From Dehalococcoidia bacterium (GTDB lineage: Bacteria > Chloroflexota > Dehalococcoidia > DSTF01 > WHTK01), in the NCBI GenBank assembly GCA_009377745.1, contig WHTK01000009.1:1-64000 (forward strand): DNA of 64,000 bases, in the 5' to 3' direction. Positions 16,468 to 28,184 of this stretch are shown piece after piece; the first letter of the stretch is position 1, and the number at the start of each line of letters is the position of its first letter. The notes beneath the pieces are model-generated. The model made no database searches and was not told the DNA's origin. It saw only the letters and a list, made by a program, of their open reading frames with translations. Both the position numbers and the translations under genes were made by a program.

Positions 16468-17184
16468 ATGCGTACGTTTCTCCTGGGCGTTGTCGTCGTC
16501 CTTGCGTCCCTCGCCAGTGCCCTCGCCGGCTACCTGGCCGTTAATGAGCTTGACCCGGCGCGGCCGGGTATTGCTTCCGCGCCATCGTCAACACCGGGCC
16601 CCGCGCGCGCTATCGTCGCGGCCACAGTTGCGCCTACACCAACGTCAGTGCCCCTGCCCGACCGCGACAGCTGCGACGAGATTCGCGGCACAGAGTATCG
16701 TTCCGGCGCGGAGCAAGTCTTCTTCAACGCGAACTGCCTGCCGCCGCCGGCGCCGCCTGTCGCGAAGCCGGCGCCGCCTGCCGTCCCCGGGCCGGAAGTC
16801 GCCGGCGAACGCTGGATCCTTGTCGACCTTGCGCGCCAGGAGGCCAGCGCGATGATCGGCGACGAGAAGCTATACACGGCGCTGGTCACGACGGGCAAGG
16901 AAGGCTGGGAGACGCCGGCGGGCACCTGGTACATCGTGCGCCGGGTCGCAAACGAGACGATGACCTCCGTCTCAATCGGGGCAGAGGAGTTTTACGAGCT
17001 GAAAGACGTGCTCTACACGCAGTACTTCACGAACGTGGGGCACGCCCTCCACACGAACTACTGGCGTGACGATTCCTACTTCGGAGAGGTCCCATCGAGT
17101 CATGGCTGCGTCGGCATGAGGCTGGCCGACGCCGAGTTCTTCTGGCGTTTCGCCGGCGCCGGGACGCGCGTGACGATCAAGTAG
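16468..17184 (+). CDS. L,D-transpeptidase (YkuD), membrane-anchored, 238 aa
   Basis: An N-terminal helix (FLLGVVVVLASLASALAGYL) anchors it. A Pro/Ala-rich linker, residues ~30-115 and interrupted by a short Cys-containing stretch, spans the wall. The YkuD domain runs from WILVDLARQEASAMIGDEKL to the end and holds the catalytic signature SSHGCVGMRLADAEFFW (His, Cys). It would cross-link peptidoglycan stems or attach proteins in the wall. A wall-spanning linker suits a thick or proteinaceous envelope. It is a stand-alone gene. Confidence 0.88.
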   Translation: MRTFLLGVVVVLASLASALAGYLAVNELDPARPGIASAPSSTPGPARAIVAATVAPTPTSVPLPDRDSCDEIRGTEYRSGAEQVFFNANCLPPPAPPVAKPAPPAVPGPEVAGERWILVDLARQEASAMIGDEKLYTALVTTGKEGWETPAGTWYIVRRVANETMTSVSIGAEEFYELKDVLYTQYFTNVGHALHTNYWRDDSYFGEVPSSHGCVGMRLADAEFFWRFAGAGTRVTIK

Positions 17185-17580
17185 GGTGAGTCCTCCAGCC
17201 CAGGTGCCGGGCGCCGCGACCAGATCGACCCTTCCAGGCACGCAGGAGCCTTAGCCACTTTGTCGCTCGTGGAGCGATTCCTACGTGAAGGATTGGCAGT
17301 CTCTGAGCACCCTGGCATCGTGTTCCAATCAGGTCCAGCAGGCCGCCGGGCAGCGCTTGGCGGCGGGATCGTCATGGTCGGGTATGCTGCATCGCCGGCG
17401 TGGTGTTCGTGCTTTGGGCGGCGCGGTCGGGTTCTTCGTGCCTGGCATCGACTACCCGCATCCAACGCTTGCGCAGCAGGTTCCTGTGCTCGTCGTTGCG
17501 ACAACATCACTTGTCGGTCCGCGAGTGGACGAGTCGACCCAGATGAGAGAACTCGTCTCACGTGTCCACGAGGGCCTCGG
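17185..17580. other. Convergent intergenic region
   Basis: About 400 bases between the ends of the L,D-transpeptidase and UvrA-like genes. No reading frame with a family motif, no strong hairpin and no tRNA were seen. Confidence 0.5.
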
Positions 17581-19959
<2,379 letters not shown>

Positions 19960-20054
19960 CGTGGGTTTGACCTCCACTTTGGTCGTACTATAAGCCAGGC
20001 CGGACCGCCCAGGCCGGGCCGCCCAGGGCGGGTCCCAGTGGCGAACTCTGTCCC

Positions 20055-20539
20055 TCAGCTGACCGATTTCTTCACGAGCGCGCAGATCGTCGCCTCGTCC
20101 GCGGCGGTGAGCTTCTTCAGCGCGAAGGAGGTCGGCCATATGGCACCTTCGTCGAGGTTTGCCTCGTCGTTGAATCCGAACGTCGCGTACCGCGACTTGA
20201 ACTATCCGCGCTCTGGAAGAAGCAGACGACCTTGCCGTCCCTGGCGTACGCAGGCATCCCATACCACGTTTTCGGCGAGAGAGCGGGCGCGCTGGATTTG
20301 ATGATCTCATGGATGCGCTCGGCCATAACGCGGTCAGATTCCGGCATCTCGGCGATTTTCGCCAGGACGTCGCTTTCGCCGTCTGCCTTTTTCGAGCTGG
20401 CGCGGCGGCGCGATTCCGCCTTAACCTCCTTGGCGCGCTCCTTCATTGCGGCTCGTTCCTCGTCCGTGAATCCCTTGGACGTCTTGCCTTTCGCAGTGGC
20501 GCTCTCGGCGGATTTCTGCATGTCCTTCTTCGTTGCCAT
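20055..20539 (-). pseudogene. DUF1801-family protein, single frameshift
   Basis: From ATG 20539 the frame reads a Lys/Glu-rich start and the DUF1801 core ([20 protein letters not shown]), then goes out of frame. The frame one base over continues perfectly with [20 protein letters not shown] and the usual end [18 protein letters not shown], stopping at 20055. The break is at about 20203 and is repaired by one extra base. DUF1801 proteins are small cytosolic proteins, often near ECF sigma factors, as here. Sequence error or recent mutation cannot be separated. Confidence 0.8.
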
Positions 20540-20688
20540 GGTTACTGTGTCTCCATGTGTCAGGCGGAGCCGCCTTCGTGGTCTCCGCCGGCGTCGCCTG
20601 GCTCGATCTTACAAGCTTTGATTCGAGCAGTACGTTGGTGCTCTCCTTCGCCGGTGCGGTCCTGGCAATGCAGTTGGTCCGCTCGCCG

Positions 20689-21051
20689 CTACCAGTATGG
20701 CTCGGCGGGGCGGACCTCGACCGCGCCTCCGAGGCGCGCGGCGGGAACCCGCCCTGCCAGGGCGATTGCGGCGTTGAGGGAGTCAGCTTCGAAGATGAAG
20801 TAGCCCCCGACCGCTCCCCTGCTGTTAACGAACGGACCTTCGTTCGCAACGGTCTTCCCGTCCTTCATGCGCACAGTGATTGCCTTCTCTGGCAGGCCGA
20901 GGGGCAGGCCGGGATCGACGCCGGGGGTCTGGTTTATCGCGTTGTAGTCCGCCCAGACCGCCTTCTGCTCATCCTCTGATAGGGTTGCCCAGTCCTCGGG
21001 CGAGGATGGAAGAGGCGTAGTTCCTTGATAGACCAGAAGCACGTATTTCAT
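20689..21051 (-). CDS. YCII/DGPF-domain protein, 120 aa
   Basis: Starts MKYVLLVYQG and carries GPFVNSRGAVGGYFIFEADS, the YciI-like (DGPF) ferredoxin-like fold with its GPF turn. These small proteins are usually encoded beside ECF sigma factors and may be enzymes or sensors. It sits with DUF1801, VOC and a SigJ-like sigma factor in one group. The upstream AGGAGGA ribosome-binding site is clear. Confidence 0.85.
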   Translation of the reverse strand: MKYVLLVYQGTTPLPSSPEDWATLSEDEQKAVWADYNAINQTPGVDPGLPLGLPEKAITVRMKDGKTVANEGPFVNSRGAVGGYFIFEADSLNAAIALAGRVPAARLGGAVEVRPAEPYW

Positions 21052-21161
21052 CGTCGTCCTCCTCTTTACTCAACTCATGTGAGCAGCGATTAAAGCGCGT
21101 TGCGCTCTCCGCCCGCCCGATGCAGGACGGCGGGGCGGAGGAGCGCGGGTTGGGCTGGCTG

Positions 21162-21557
21162 TTAGCCCTTCCAGGTCAGCTGCGTCAGCTGGATCAGGTT
21201 GCCGCAGGTGTCGTCCACCTGAGCGATGATCGAAGCAGTCACATCGGTTGGCTTCATGGTGAAGTTACCTCCGTTGCCCTTGATGCGCTCGTAGTCGGCC
21301 TTTACGTCGTCGCTGTAGAACATCGCCGCGGGTTGCCCCTGCTCCTTGAGCGCCTGTTGGTACGTCTTGGCCGCTGGGTTGTCGTTGAGCGCCAGCTGCA
21401 GCTCGGTGCCATCGGGCTCTTCGGCTGAGGCGACCGTGAGCCAGCGATACGGGCCCTGGCTGAAGTCGGTCTTTGCCACGAAACCGAGGACGTCGGTGTA
21501 GAAGCGCAGGGCTTTCTCCTGGTCGTCCACGTAAATGCTGGTCAGCTTGATCTTCAT
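21162..21557 (-). CDS. VOC-superfamily (glyoxalase-like) protein, 131 aa
   Basis: The start is set at ATG 21557, giving MKIKLTSIYVDDQEKALRFY, the usual beginning of the VOC fold (paired beta-alpha-beta-beta-beta modules). ELQLALND in the middle and the closing GNLIQLTQ strand carry likely metal-binding Glu/Gln positions. Relatives include glyoxalases and antibiotic-binding proteins. The substrate is unknown. It diverges from the sigma-factor gene across ~78 bases, so the two may share control. Confidence 0.85.
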   Translation of the reverse strand: MKIKLTSIYVDDQEKALRFYTDVLGFVAKTDFSQGPYRWLTVASAEEPDGTELQLALNDNPAAKTYQQALKEQGQPAAMFYSDDVKADYERIKGNGGNFTMKPTDVTASIIAQVDDTCGNLIQLTQLTWKG

Positions 21558-21635
21558 GTTTGATACCCTTTCTGTCACATGAGCCTCGTGTGGCCCGTCA
21601 CCTCTATGACGAAACTCGACGAAGGAATGTGACCG

Positions 21636-22511
21636 ATGGACGGCGAATTGCTAGCAGAGCGCTTCGAGGCCGATCGCGCACGATTGCAGGCGGTGGCATA
21701 TCGGTTGCTCGGCTCGTCCGGCGAGGCCGACGACGCGGTGCAGGAGGCCTGGCTGCGGCTGAGCCGTTCCGACACCAGCGAGGTGGAGAACCTGAGCGGC
21801 TGGCTGACCACAGTCGTGTCGCGGGTGTGTCTGGATATGCTGCGCTCGCGCCAGTCGCGGCGCGAGGAGCCGCTGGCGCTGGACGGCGAATTCATCCCGG
21901 ACGCTGCCGATCCGGAGCGCGACGCGATGCTGGCGGAGTCGGTTGGGCTGGCCATGCTGGCGGTGCTCCAGCGCCTGGCGCCGGCCGAGCGCGTGGCTTT
22001 CGTGCTGCACGACGTCTTCGGCGTGTCCTTCAACGAGATCGCCGGCATCGTCGACCGTACGCCCGTCGCCGCCCGTCAGCTCGCCAGCCGCGGCCGCAGG
22101 CGGGTACAGAGGTCGTCGGAGGACGGAGGCGTAGCCGACGTAGCGCGCCATCGGCACGTCGTGGAGGCCTTTTTCAGAGCCTCGCGCTCCGGTGACTTCC
22201 AGGCGCTGCTGGCGGTGCTCGATCCGGATGTTGTGCTACGGCCTGACGAGGAGGCGCTGCGGATGGGCGTGCGGACCGGTTGGATCACCTCCGACCTCCA
22301 TGGCCCAGAAGCGGTCGCCACGCGCTTCGCCGGCCAGGCTCAAGCCGCGCAGATCGCGCTCATCGATGGTGTGCCGGGCGCGGTTTGGGTAGCCAACGGC
22401 AGACCGGTCGTGGTGTTCAGGTTCACGACCCAAAACGGCAAGGTGGTCGAGATTGAGCTGGTAGCCGATGCAGAGCGGCTCAGCCGGCTGAAGGTCGAGA
22501 CTCTGCCGTAG
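21636..22511 (+). CDS. SigJ-like ECF sigma factor (ECF41 type) with SnoaL-like tail, 291 aa
   Basis: Region 2 (AYRLLGSSGEADDAVQEAWL; LTTVVSRVCLDMLRS) and region 4 (LAPAERVAFVLHDVFGVSF then EIAGI) form the sigma core. From ~residue 165 a SnoaL/NTF2-like domain follows (VVEAFFRASRSGDFQALLAV, ending VVEIELVADAERLSRL). This matches ECF41/SigJ, where the fused C-terminal domain tunes activity in place of an anti-sigma factor. The AAGGAA site precedes ATG. VOC, YCII and DUF1801 genes beside it are the likely regulon. Confidence 0.9.
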   Translation: MDGELLAERFEADRARLQAVAYRLLGSSGEADDAVQEAWLRLSRSDTSEVENLSGWLTTVVSRVCLDMLRSRQSRREEPLALDGEFIPDAADPERDAMLAESVGLAMLAVLQRLAPAERVAFVLHDVFGVSFNEIAGIVDRTPVAARQLASRGRRRVQRSSEDGGVADVARHRHVVEAFFRASRSGDFQALLAVLDPDVVLRPDEEALRMGVRTGWITSDLHGPEAVATRFAGQAQAAQIALIDGVPGAVWVANGRPVVVFRFTTQNGKVVEIELVADAERLSRLKVETLP

Positions 22512-22729
22512 CGCTCGTCGGGCGGTGCCTTCAGGCCAATGTGGCGAAGCTGGCGGACATGCGTAGGTAGTGCTACCGCTGCGGCTGGCCGGGCGAGCCG
22601 CTAGCCGCGCAGGTCGGTCCGGGGCTGGCGCGTTTGTGGGTTGGCGCTGCTACCGCTACGGCACTGGCTGACGGGCGCCTACCGCGCGGTTTTGCTGTTC
22701 GTGAAGGCCTTAACCCTGAGACCGAGTTG

Positions 22730-22915
22730 ATCAATGGGAGAGAACCCTCTGGCTCGCTCAGCTTCTCGCTCTGGGCAGTGTGGGCGTAATGCTCCGTGAC
22801 CTTGGGCGAGGAGTGGCTCATGTAGAGCTGCAGCGTGATCGTCGGCGTCCACGCCGGTGGTGACCAGCGCGTGCACGGGCACGACTCGTCCGCCCTCGCG
22901 GACTTTGAGCACGAG
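22730..22915 (-). pseudogene. Tyrosine-recombinase C-terminal remnant, frameshifted
   Basis: On the minus strand, a frame reading PVHALVTTGVDAD breaks near 22835. Shifted by one base it continues ITLQLYMSHSSPKVTEHYAH, then a short tail. The pattern GHSS...HYAH with the final tyrosine is the end of a phage-type integrase. No catalytic Arg or HxxR region is found upstream. It sits exactly where backbone genes give way to the catabolic island, so it may mark an old integration. Confidence 0.55.
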
Positions 22916-23116
22916 CGCGACGGCGGCGGCGAACGTGAACGGGCCGGTGTCCGTCAGGGGAGCGCGTGTCTTCCAAGAAGTAGAACGTTTGCGCTATACA
23001 ATTGAATCTGCCGAGAGCGAAAAATCGCTCCGGAAATCGCAAAGTTATGCGCTCTACGCAAGGATGGGCCCGCCGCGCATACGAATGCGCTCGGTAAGGT
23101 AGTCAGCAGTTGGGTT

Positions 23117-24162
23117 CTAGCTAGTCCAATAGCCGACTGCGCAACCTACGCCAGTTCCCGCCGGCGTACGGTACGCCGGCTCGTAGCACAGCAGGTTCAT
23201 CTTGGCCTCGCCCATTGCGCCGGCCGTCGCCACCCAGTTCAGGATTTCCGTGCTTGCCGACTGGAGGCGGTGACGCGGAAGGGACGAAAGTATCTCACCG
23301 TTGCCTTCACACATACCTTTCAGGGCGAGCCGATCCAGTTCCTCGTCTACCACAAAGTGGCTAAGACCCCACCTGAGCAAGCGAATACGACTCGCTTATC
23401 GCTCTCCCATGAGTCCACGATCTCCCGGACCGCGAGCCCGAGGTTGTAAGCCCGCGGCGGGCTTATCCAGTTTGGCGGGTAGCAGGTGTTAATCGTGATC
23501 GGTACGATAGGCACTTCCTTGCCGTCGAACCAATTGGTGATCGGGTATGAGAAAGCGTGGGGCATGCCGAAGGGACGATCCTCGGTTTCGAATTGAGAGT
23601 CGAGGTACCACGTGCTCGGCCCAATGCTGCCGCCGTACTCAGATCGGAGATAGCGTGAGTGGCTAATATCGCACTCTCGCTCTTGCAATTGCTCGATCAG
23701 GTGGAGCGCAAGCTCAGAATCGATCGGATAGTCGCGTTCGCGATCGCCGTAGGATGCCATTGCTATCCTCAAGGCATCGCTGGCATCCGGAGCCATAACT
23801 CTGGGCAACATCTTCATGGTCTCGCCCCAATAGATGCTTATCTGTGGGTAGTTGTCGTCGAAGAACAACTCACTCTGGTCGTCACCAAACATCACCACCA
23901 CGTCTGGGGATATCTCAGAGAAGCGCTGCCGCAGCGCCTGGAGACCACCCTGGATGCTCTGAAACTTTCGCTTGAAGGCCTCCTCGTCCACCTCGCTCGC
24001 AATTGCTGGGTTGGCGGAGGCTAGAAGTTCATCGAACGACACTCGGCGGCCCGTAGGTACCTGAACGAGTTCGCGGTTTCGGGAATCTCTTTGGGCGTAA
24101 ACAGACCACAGCTCGCCTGGGACACTCATAAGGGGCGTATGCCCTGATGCTAGTGCGCCCAT
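23117..24162 (-). pseudogene. LigB-type class III extradiol dioxygenase, single frameshift
   Basis: From ATG 24162 (MGALASGHTPLM) the protein follows the LigB fold: DVVVMFGDDQSELFFDDNYP and PIVPITINTCYPPNWISPPR, to RVVFACSGG. There the frame is lost at about 23372. The next frame continues LSHFVVDEELDRLALKG, with the second iron-ligand His, and ends at 23117. One missing base in a G-run explains it. This Fe(II) enzyme family cleaves catechol-type rings (protocatechuate, gallate and similar). It is divergent from a MarR gene and could be its target. Either a fresh mutation or a sequence error. Confidence 0.8.
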
Positions 24163-24200
24163 GATGTGAACTCCAATAAGGACTTAACAGTGTGCTCATT

Positions 24201-24214
24201 ATTAATGCCTTAAT
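24201..24214. promoter_or_regulatory. Candidate MarR operator
   Basis: The inverted repeat ATTAA-TGCC-TTAAT lies in the 96-base gap between the divergent dioxygenase and MarR genes. MarR proteins bind such AT-rich palindromes in divergent promoters. Inference from position and symmetry. Confidence 0.4.
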
Positions 24215-24258
24215 GATCTGATAATCTAAGATGATCTGGCCGCCTGTCAAGCGAGCGC

Positions 24259-24801
24259 GTGGAGAGAAATGTGTTGAACGAAGCCTTCGATTCGGACCTC
24301 GCAAACATAGAAAAGAGCGTCCAGGCCTATGTTGAAATCTATCCAGGCGCTGAGCCTGTTAGCTTGGAGGTCACGCTGCTGTTAGTCAGGGCAGCGACAT
24401 TGCAAAGCGGCGCCCTTGACCGCTTCTTTGACTCGATGGGTTTGGACCGAACTCGTGGCCGATATGGCGTGTTGCGAATCCTCTACTTCGCTGATGACAA
24501 GCGCATGCGCCAATTCGAGATCAGCAGCTACATGAACGTTACCTCGGCGAACGTTACCTATTTGGTGGACGGCCTCGAAAAGGAAGGCCTCGTTAGCCGG
24601 TTGCCGGATGAGTTCGATCGCCGCGTTAGCTGGGTGGTGCTGAGTCCCGCGGGCGCACGCGTCTGTGAGACTCTAATGCCGGGCATGATTGATCTTGCGG
24701 GAAGAATAATGGCGGGCTTCTCTTTGGATGAGAAGCGGCAATTCCGTGATTTTCTTCTACGGCTTCGCCTGAATGCTCTGCGCGAGCAAGGGATCTCGTA
24801 A
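24259..24801 (+). CDS. MarR-family transcription regulator, 180 aa
   Basis: Winged helix-turn-helix protein. The DNA-binding part reads MRQFEISSYMNVTSANVTYLV, then GLEKEGLVSRLPDEFDRRVSW with the usual DxR of the wing. Long flanking helices make the dimer. GTG 24259 is the first possible start. A second GTG at 24271 has GGAG closer to ideal spacing and would shorten it by four residues. It faces the ring-cleavage dioxygenase gene and likely responds to an aromatic acid. Confidence 0.85.
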   Translation: MERNVLNEAFDSDLANIEKSVQAYVEIYPGAEPVSLEVTLLLVRAATLQSGALDRFFDSMGLDRTRGRYGVLRILYFADDKRMRQFEISSYMNVTSANVTYLVDGLEKEGLVSRLPDEFDRRVSWVVLSPAGARVCETLMPGMIDLAGRIMAGFSLDEKRQFRDFLLRLRLNALREQGIS

Positions 24802-24951
24802 TCGTCAGGCCGTCATACGCCTGAGACTCGGTCCGAAGTTTCCGCGCCCTACTATAGTCACAGTTGGATGTCGTTCTTCGGCACCAAACGCGAGACCATG
24901 AGCCATGGCAGAGAACCAGATATGGACCAGTAACCAGTAGCCCTTCGAGAC

Positions 24952-25152
24952 TTAGAGCGACGGCGAGGTCGTCGACCCCATTGTGTTACTTGCCTTGAAT
25001 GACTTCTGGCAACCGTAGCACCAGTGTCGGACCATGCCAGCCGCGATCAATCGCACGCGTTTGGTTTGTCTACATTGCCATGCGAGATCTTCCAGAAATG
25101 AAGGTCTTCCATTTGGAGACTGCAGCCATCTGGTTCGGCACAAGAGCCGCAC
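24952..25152 (-). CDS. Doubtful small cysteine-containing ORF, 66 aa
   Basis: It starts 14 bases after the SDR stop, on the same strand, with GTG. The frame has a CYGCQKSF knuckle and two other cysteines (LLCRT, WQCRQ), like a degraded zinc ribbon. There is no family match and the remaining ~360 bases around it show nothing else. Confidence 0.25.
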   Translation of the reverse strand: MRLLCRTRWLQSPNGRPSFLEDLAWQCRQTKRVRLIAAGMVRHWCYGCQKSFKASNTMGSTTSPSL

Positions 25153-25166
25153 CAGATGGCTATTGA

Positions 25167-26033
25167 CTAGTTGAAGTAGGTACCGCCATCCACAACGATC
25201 GTTTGGCCGGTGACGAAGTCGCTGGCAGGCGACGACAAATAAATCAGAGTTCCGACCAGGTCTTCTGGAACCTCGGTACGATCTAGGATGCGCTGAGCGC
25301 TACCAAGACCGCCACCGCCCCGGCGTTGGGCCGGCTGGCCGTCACCGCTGCCACGCCCAGGAGCAGGCGGGGCGGGCTGACCTGCTGCCGCAGCTTCTGC
25401 AGCGCGCGCCTGGCGCGCCTCGAGCACCGTGGGACTTTCGGTTCCGCCTGGAGCTAGCGCATTTACTGTGATGCCGAGTGGACCCAGGGCCGGCGCCATA
25501 CTTCGCGTCAGGTTGACGACGGCACCCTTCGTAGCAGCGTAATGAGCCAAACCGGCGGAGCCCTTGAAGGCTAGGCCAGAAGCGATATTGATTACTCGGC
25601 CCCAGCCCTCCTTCTCCATCAACGGCAGGCAGACCTCAGTGCAGGCATAAATCCCGCGGATGTTCACTGCCATCACCCGGTCAAATTCCTCATCAGGGAT
25701 GCCCCATGGGCTGCGACGCGACTGCAGGGTTGCGTACAGACCGGCGTTGTTAACGACGATGTTTATCTTCCCCCAGCGAGCGTCGATCTGCTTGACCATG
25801 TCCTCGAGCGTCTCCCGCTTTGTGACGTCGATAGTGACGCCAAGGATGCGGCCGGGATGCTCTTCCATTAGCCGGGCTGATGTCTCCGAAACGGCTTTCG
25901 GATCTACATCGGCGACGACGACGTTGGCGCCGGCTTCCGCAAGCCCCGCCGAGTAAAACATGCCAATGCCCTTGGCGCCGCCGGTTACGACGGCAACCTT
26001 GTCATCCATCCTAAACAGGTCAAGTGAGCTCAT
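25167..26033 (-). CDS. Short-chain dehydrogenase with Gly/Pro-rich insertion, 288 aa
   Basis: Classical SDR: cofactor motif TGGAKGIG, NNAG strand (VVNNAGLYA), catalytic Ser in INIASG and YxxxK in HYAATKGAV, and the closing VTGQTIVVDGG. Aspartate in VVADVD suggests NAD preference. Between residues ~208 and ~250, where the substrate loop lies, it carries an unusual Ala/Pro/Gly/Gln/Arg-rich stretch (PAPPAPGRGSGDG; QRRGGGG). It follows the ABC binding-protein gene by 32 bases in one transcript. A dihydrodiol or alcohol dehydrogenase role is likely. Confidence 0.88.
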   Translation of the reverse strand: MSSLDLFRMDDKVAVVTGGAKGIGMFYSAGLAEAGANVVVADVDPKAVSETSARLMEEHPGRILGVTIDVTKRETLEDMVKQIDARWGKINIVVNNAGLYATLQSRRSPWGIPDEEFDRVMAVNIRGIYACTEVCLPLMEKEGWGRVINIASGLAFKGSAGLAHYAATKGAVVNLTRSMAPALGPLGITVNALAPGGTESPTVLEARQARAAEAAAAGQPAPPAPGRGSGDGQPAQRRGGGGLGSAQRILDRTEVPEDLVGTLIYLSSPASDFVTGQTIVVDGGTYFN

Positions 26034-26065
26034 CTGGCCTCCTCAAACTTAAATACAAGCTTCTG

Positions 26066-27889
26066 TTAACCGTTCCGGCGTGGCATATCAGCGTCTAGCC
26101 ACTGCTTGTGGCCGCCCCAGATAGGCCGGCCGTCCTGGTTCTCATGCCCCCAGTTGGTATTGTGCATCCACGGCCAGCGGAAGGTGAAATCGTTGAACAT
26201 ATCAACTGTAGGGATGGCAGGCATGAACTCTGCCAGGACCGTCTGCAACTCCTTGAGCAAGCCGATGCGCTTCTCCTGGTCCTGCTCTCGCCGGTATGCA
26301 TCTTTGATGTTGTCCGCGCGAGGGTCGCTCCAGGGAGGTTCGCCGCCTGGCCTTGCACCAGCACTGCTGTACTCAGCCAGCCAGTAGTCCACATCTTCGT
26401 TGATCGCAGTCTCGGAGTACCCGGAGCATTGCCTCAGGGAGCGACAGTTACGTTGCACCACCGTATTTGGCGAGATAACCACCTTAGGATTGAAGAGGCC
26501 GGATTTCTGCATGGCGTCAGCCATGAGCTGGTCCAGGTCGATTATGGAGCCGTCTGCGACGTACCTAGCATAGTGGTTAATGTCGATTGGTGTTCTGGCG
26601 CCGGCGGCTGAAATCAGTTGCTTGGCCGCGTTCATGTCGTGGAGGTAGTTCTCCGAGACCTTGCCAAGCTCGCCTTTCTCTGGGTCGAGGTGCCAGGTCG
26701 GGTTCCGCGGCAGGAGCGTTCGAGCCACAACGTCAACGGGTATACCTGCCGCCTCGAACTGCTGCTTGTTTGCCATGAACTCCCCAATAGCCTTCCAGTC
26801 GACAGCTCGACGCATGGCAATACGGACGCGGGCGTCCTTCCAAGGCGATTCGTCTATGTCTTCTCGACCGAAGCTAAGCCAGGAAACATGGTCATCCGGT
26901 ACAGGTGCTGCAACGATCACCGCGTCGGGAACATCCCTTGCGAGGCCCAAGACCTCTCGCGAGCCGGGCGCCAGACTGATGATGTTACCGGTAACAAACT
27001 GGGCGAGGCGGTTTGAGGGGTCCGTAATGACCGGAAAATGCCAGCGGTCGATGAAGGGGTCGCCACCCCAGTACTCGGAGTGCTTGCGATATTCCATCGT
27101 GACCGATCGCTGATGCTTGTCGAGGATCTTGTAGCCGGTGCCAACGGAAACAGACTCGGCCAGGCTCTGATCGCGGTTCAGTTCTTTCGGTAGGATCTGG
27201 AAGGCGACGCGCTCAGACCAAATCCGGTCGACGAGGGGGGAGTAGGGGAACTTTAGCTTCCACACCATATGGGATGCGTCCGGGTACTGAGCGGACTCCA
27301 GCATATCCCGCAGAACTGCGCGCTGTGCGCTCACCGCAAGGAAGCGCTCCAGGGTGCTGCGCCAATCGTCGATGTCCATTACGCGGCCATTGACTGGGGC
27401 AATGGGCTGCCATTTTACGTTCTGGCGAAGAGTGAATGTGACCGTTAGACCATCCGGCGCTACCTCCATGGATTGAGCCAGCACCGGCGTAGGTATGTTC
27501 GACTCTGGCGAGCCTGGTTCGATGCCTGGACCCCTCGTCCGGGCCATTAGGTACTCGTGAACATGTTTCGAGAAGGGTACCTGTGACGGCGCAGGCACCA
27601 ACGCGTCGTAGCTTCCAGCCTGGTCGGCGTTTATAACCCCCGGGTAGACACCTCCCTTTACTGCTTCCTTTGTCTCGTCTGCTAGTCTCCAGTCGTTCTC
27701 AGCCCGCCAGACGGTGCCAGGCTGACGCGCGGAAGCCGCATCATCGAACTTCAGCCCGCCACCGTTGTCACTGCCACCGCACGCAATAAGGGCGGCGGCA
27801 CCGGCCCCGGCGGCTGCTCCAGCAAGGAACTTGCGACGTGTGATGCCCCTAGCATCATAAGCAGGTAGCCATGATTGAGTTTTTGACAT
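26066..27889 (-). CDS. ABC transporter peptide-type substrate-binding lipoprotein, 607 aa
   Basis: The N-terminus has a twin-arginine signal (ITRRKFLAGAAAGAGAAAL) ending in a lipobox cysteine (IACGG), so it is exported folded and tethered outside. The body is an SBP family 5 (peptide/opine/nickel) protein with VNGRVMDIDDWRSTLERFLA and several domain-typical stretches. No permease or ATPase gene is near, so it must work with components elsewhere or deliver a substrate to another system. Its own promoter lies at 27951-27979. In this island it could bring in an aromatic acid conjugate. Confidence 0.88.
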   Translation of the reverse strand: MSKTQSWLPAYDARGITRRKFLAGAAAGAGAAALIACGGSDNGGGLKFDDAASARQPGTVWRAENDWRLADETKEAVKGGVYPGVINADQAGSYDALVPAPSQVPFSKHVHEYLMARTRGPGIEPGSPESNIPTPVLAQSMEVAPDGLTVTFTLRQNVKWQPIAPVNGRVMDIDDWRSTLERFLAVSAQRAVLRDMLESAQYPDASHMVWKLKFPYSPLVDRIWSERVAFQILPKELNRDQSLAESVSVGTGYKILDKHQRSVTMEYRKHSEYWGGDPFIDRWHFPVITDPSNRLAQFVTGNIISLAPGSREVLGLARDVPDAVIVAAPVPDDHVSWLSFGREDIDESPWKDARVRIAMRRAVDWKAIGEFMANKQQFEAAGIPVDVVARTLLPRNPTWHLDPEKGELGKVSENYLHDMNAAKQLISAAGARTPIDINHYARYVADGSIIDLDQLMADAMQKSGLFNPKVVISPNTVVQRNCRSLRQCSGYSETAINEDVDYWLAEYSSAGARPGGEPPWSDPRADNIKDAYRREQDQEKRIGLLKELQTVLAEFMPAIPTVDMFNDFTFRWPWMHNTNWGHENQDGRPIWGGHKQWLDADMPRRNG

Positions 27890-27950
27890 CCCCCTCCTCT
27901 TTCTTGCTCATAAGGTCAATTATCGACCCCATGACACTGAAACTTACCGA

Positions 27951-27979
27951 AGTATCACGTTAGAGCAAGGCGCTGTCAA
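27951..27979 (-). promoter_or_regulatory. Promoter of the binding-protein gene
   Basis: TTGACA (27974-27979, minus) and GATACT (27951-27956) are separated by 17 bases, about 60 bases before the start codon. The -35 is perfect and the -10 matches four of six. Confidence 0.6.
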
Positions 27980-28184
27980 TCGCTTAATTGGTTAGGAAAA
28001 TCGGGACTCGTCGCTAATTCTGCTAACAGCGCGTCCTGATCACAGCGTGGCGAGTACGCAATCTACTGGAAGGTGTCACTAATCGTTCGAGGAACATGTG
28101 CCGGCTTCGCTGGTGCGCTTTTCGGCCTCCCAGTTGACAATTGCGTAAATCACAGGGAGCCCAGAGTGCCGTAAATCGAAGACC

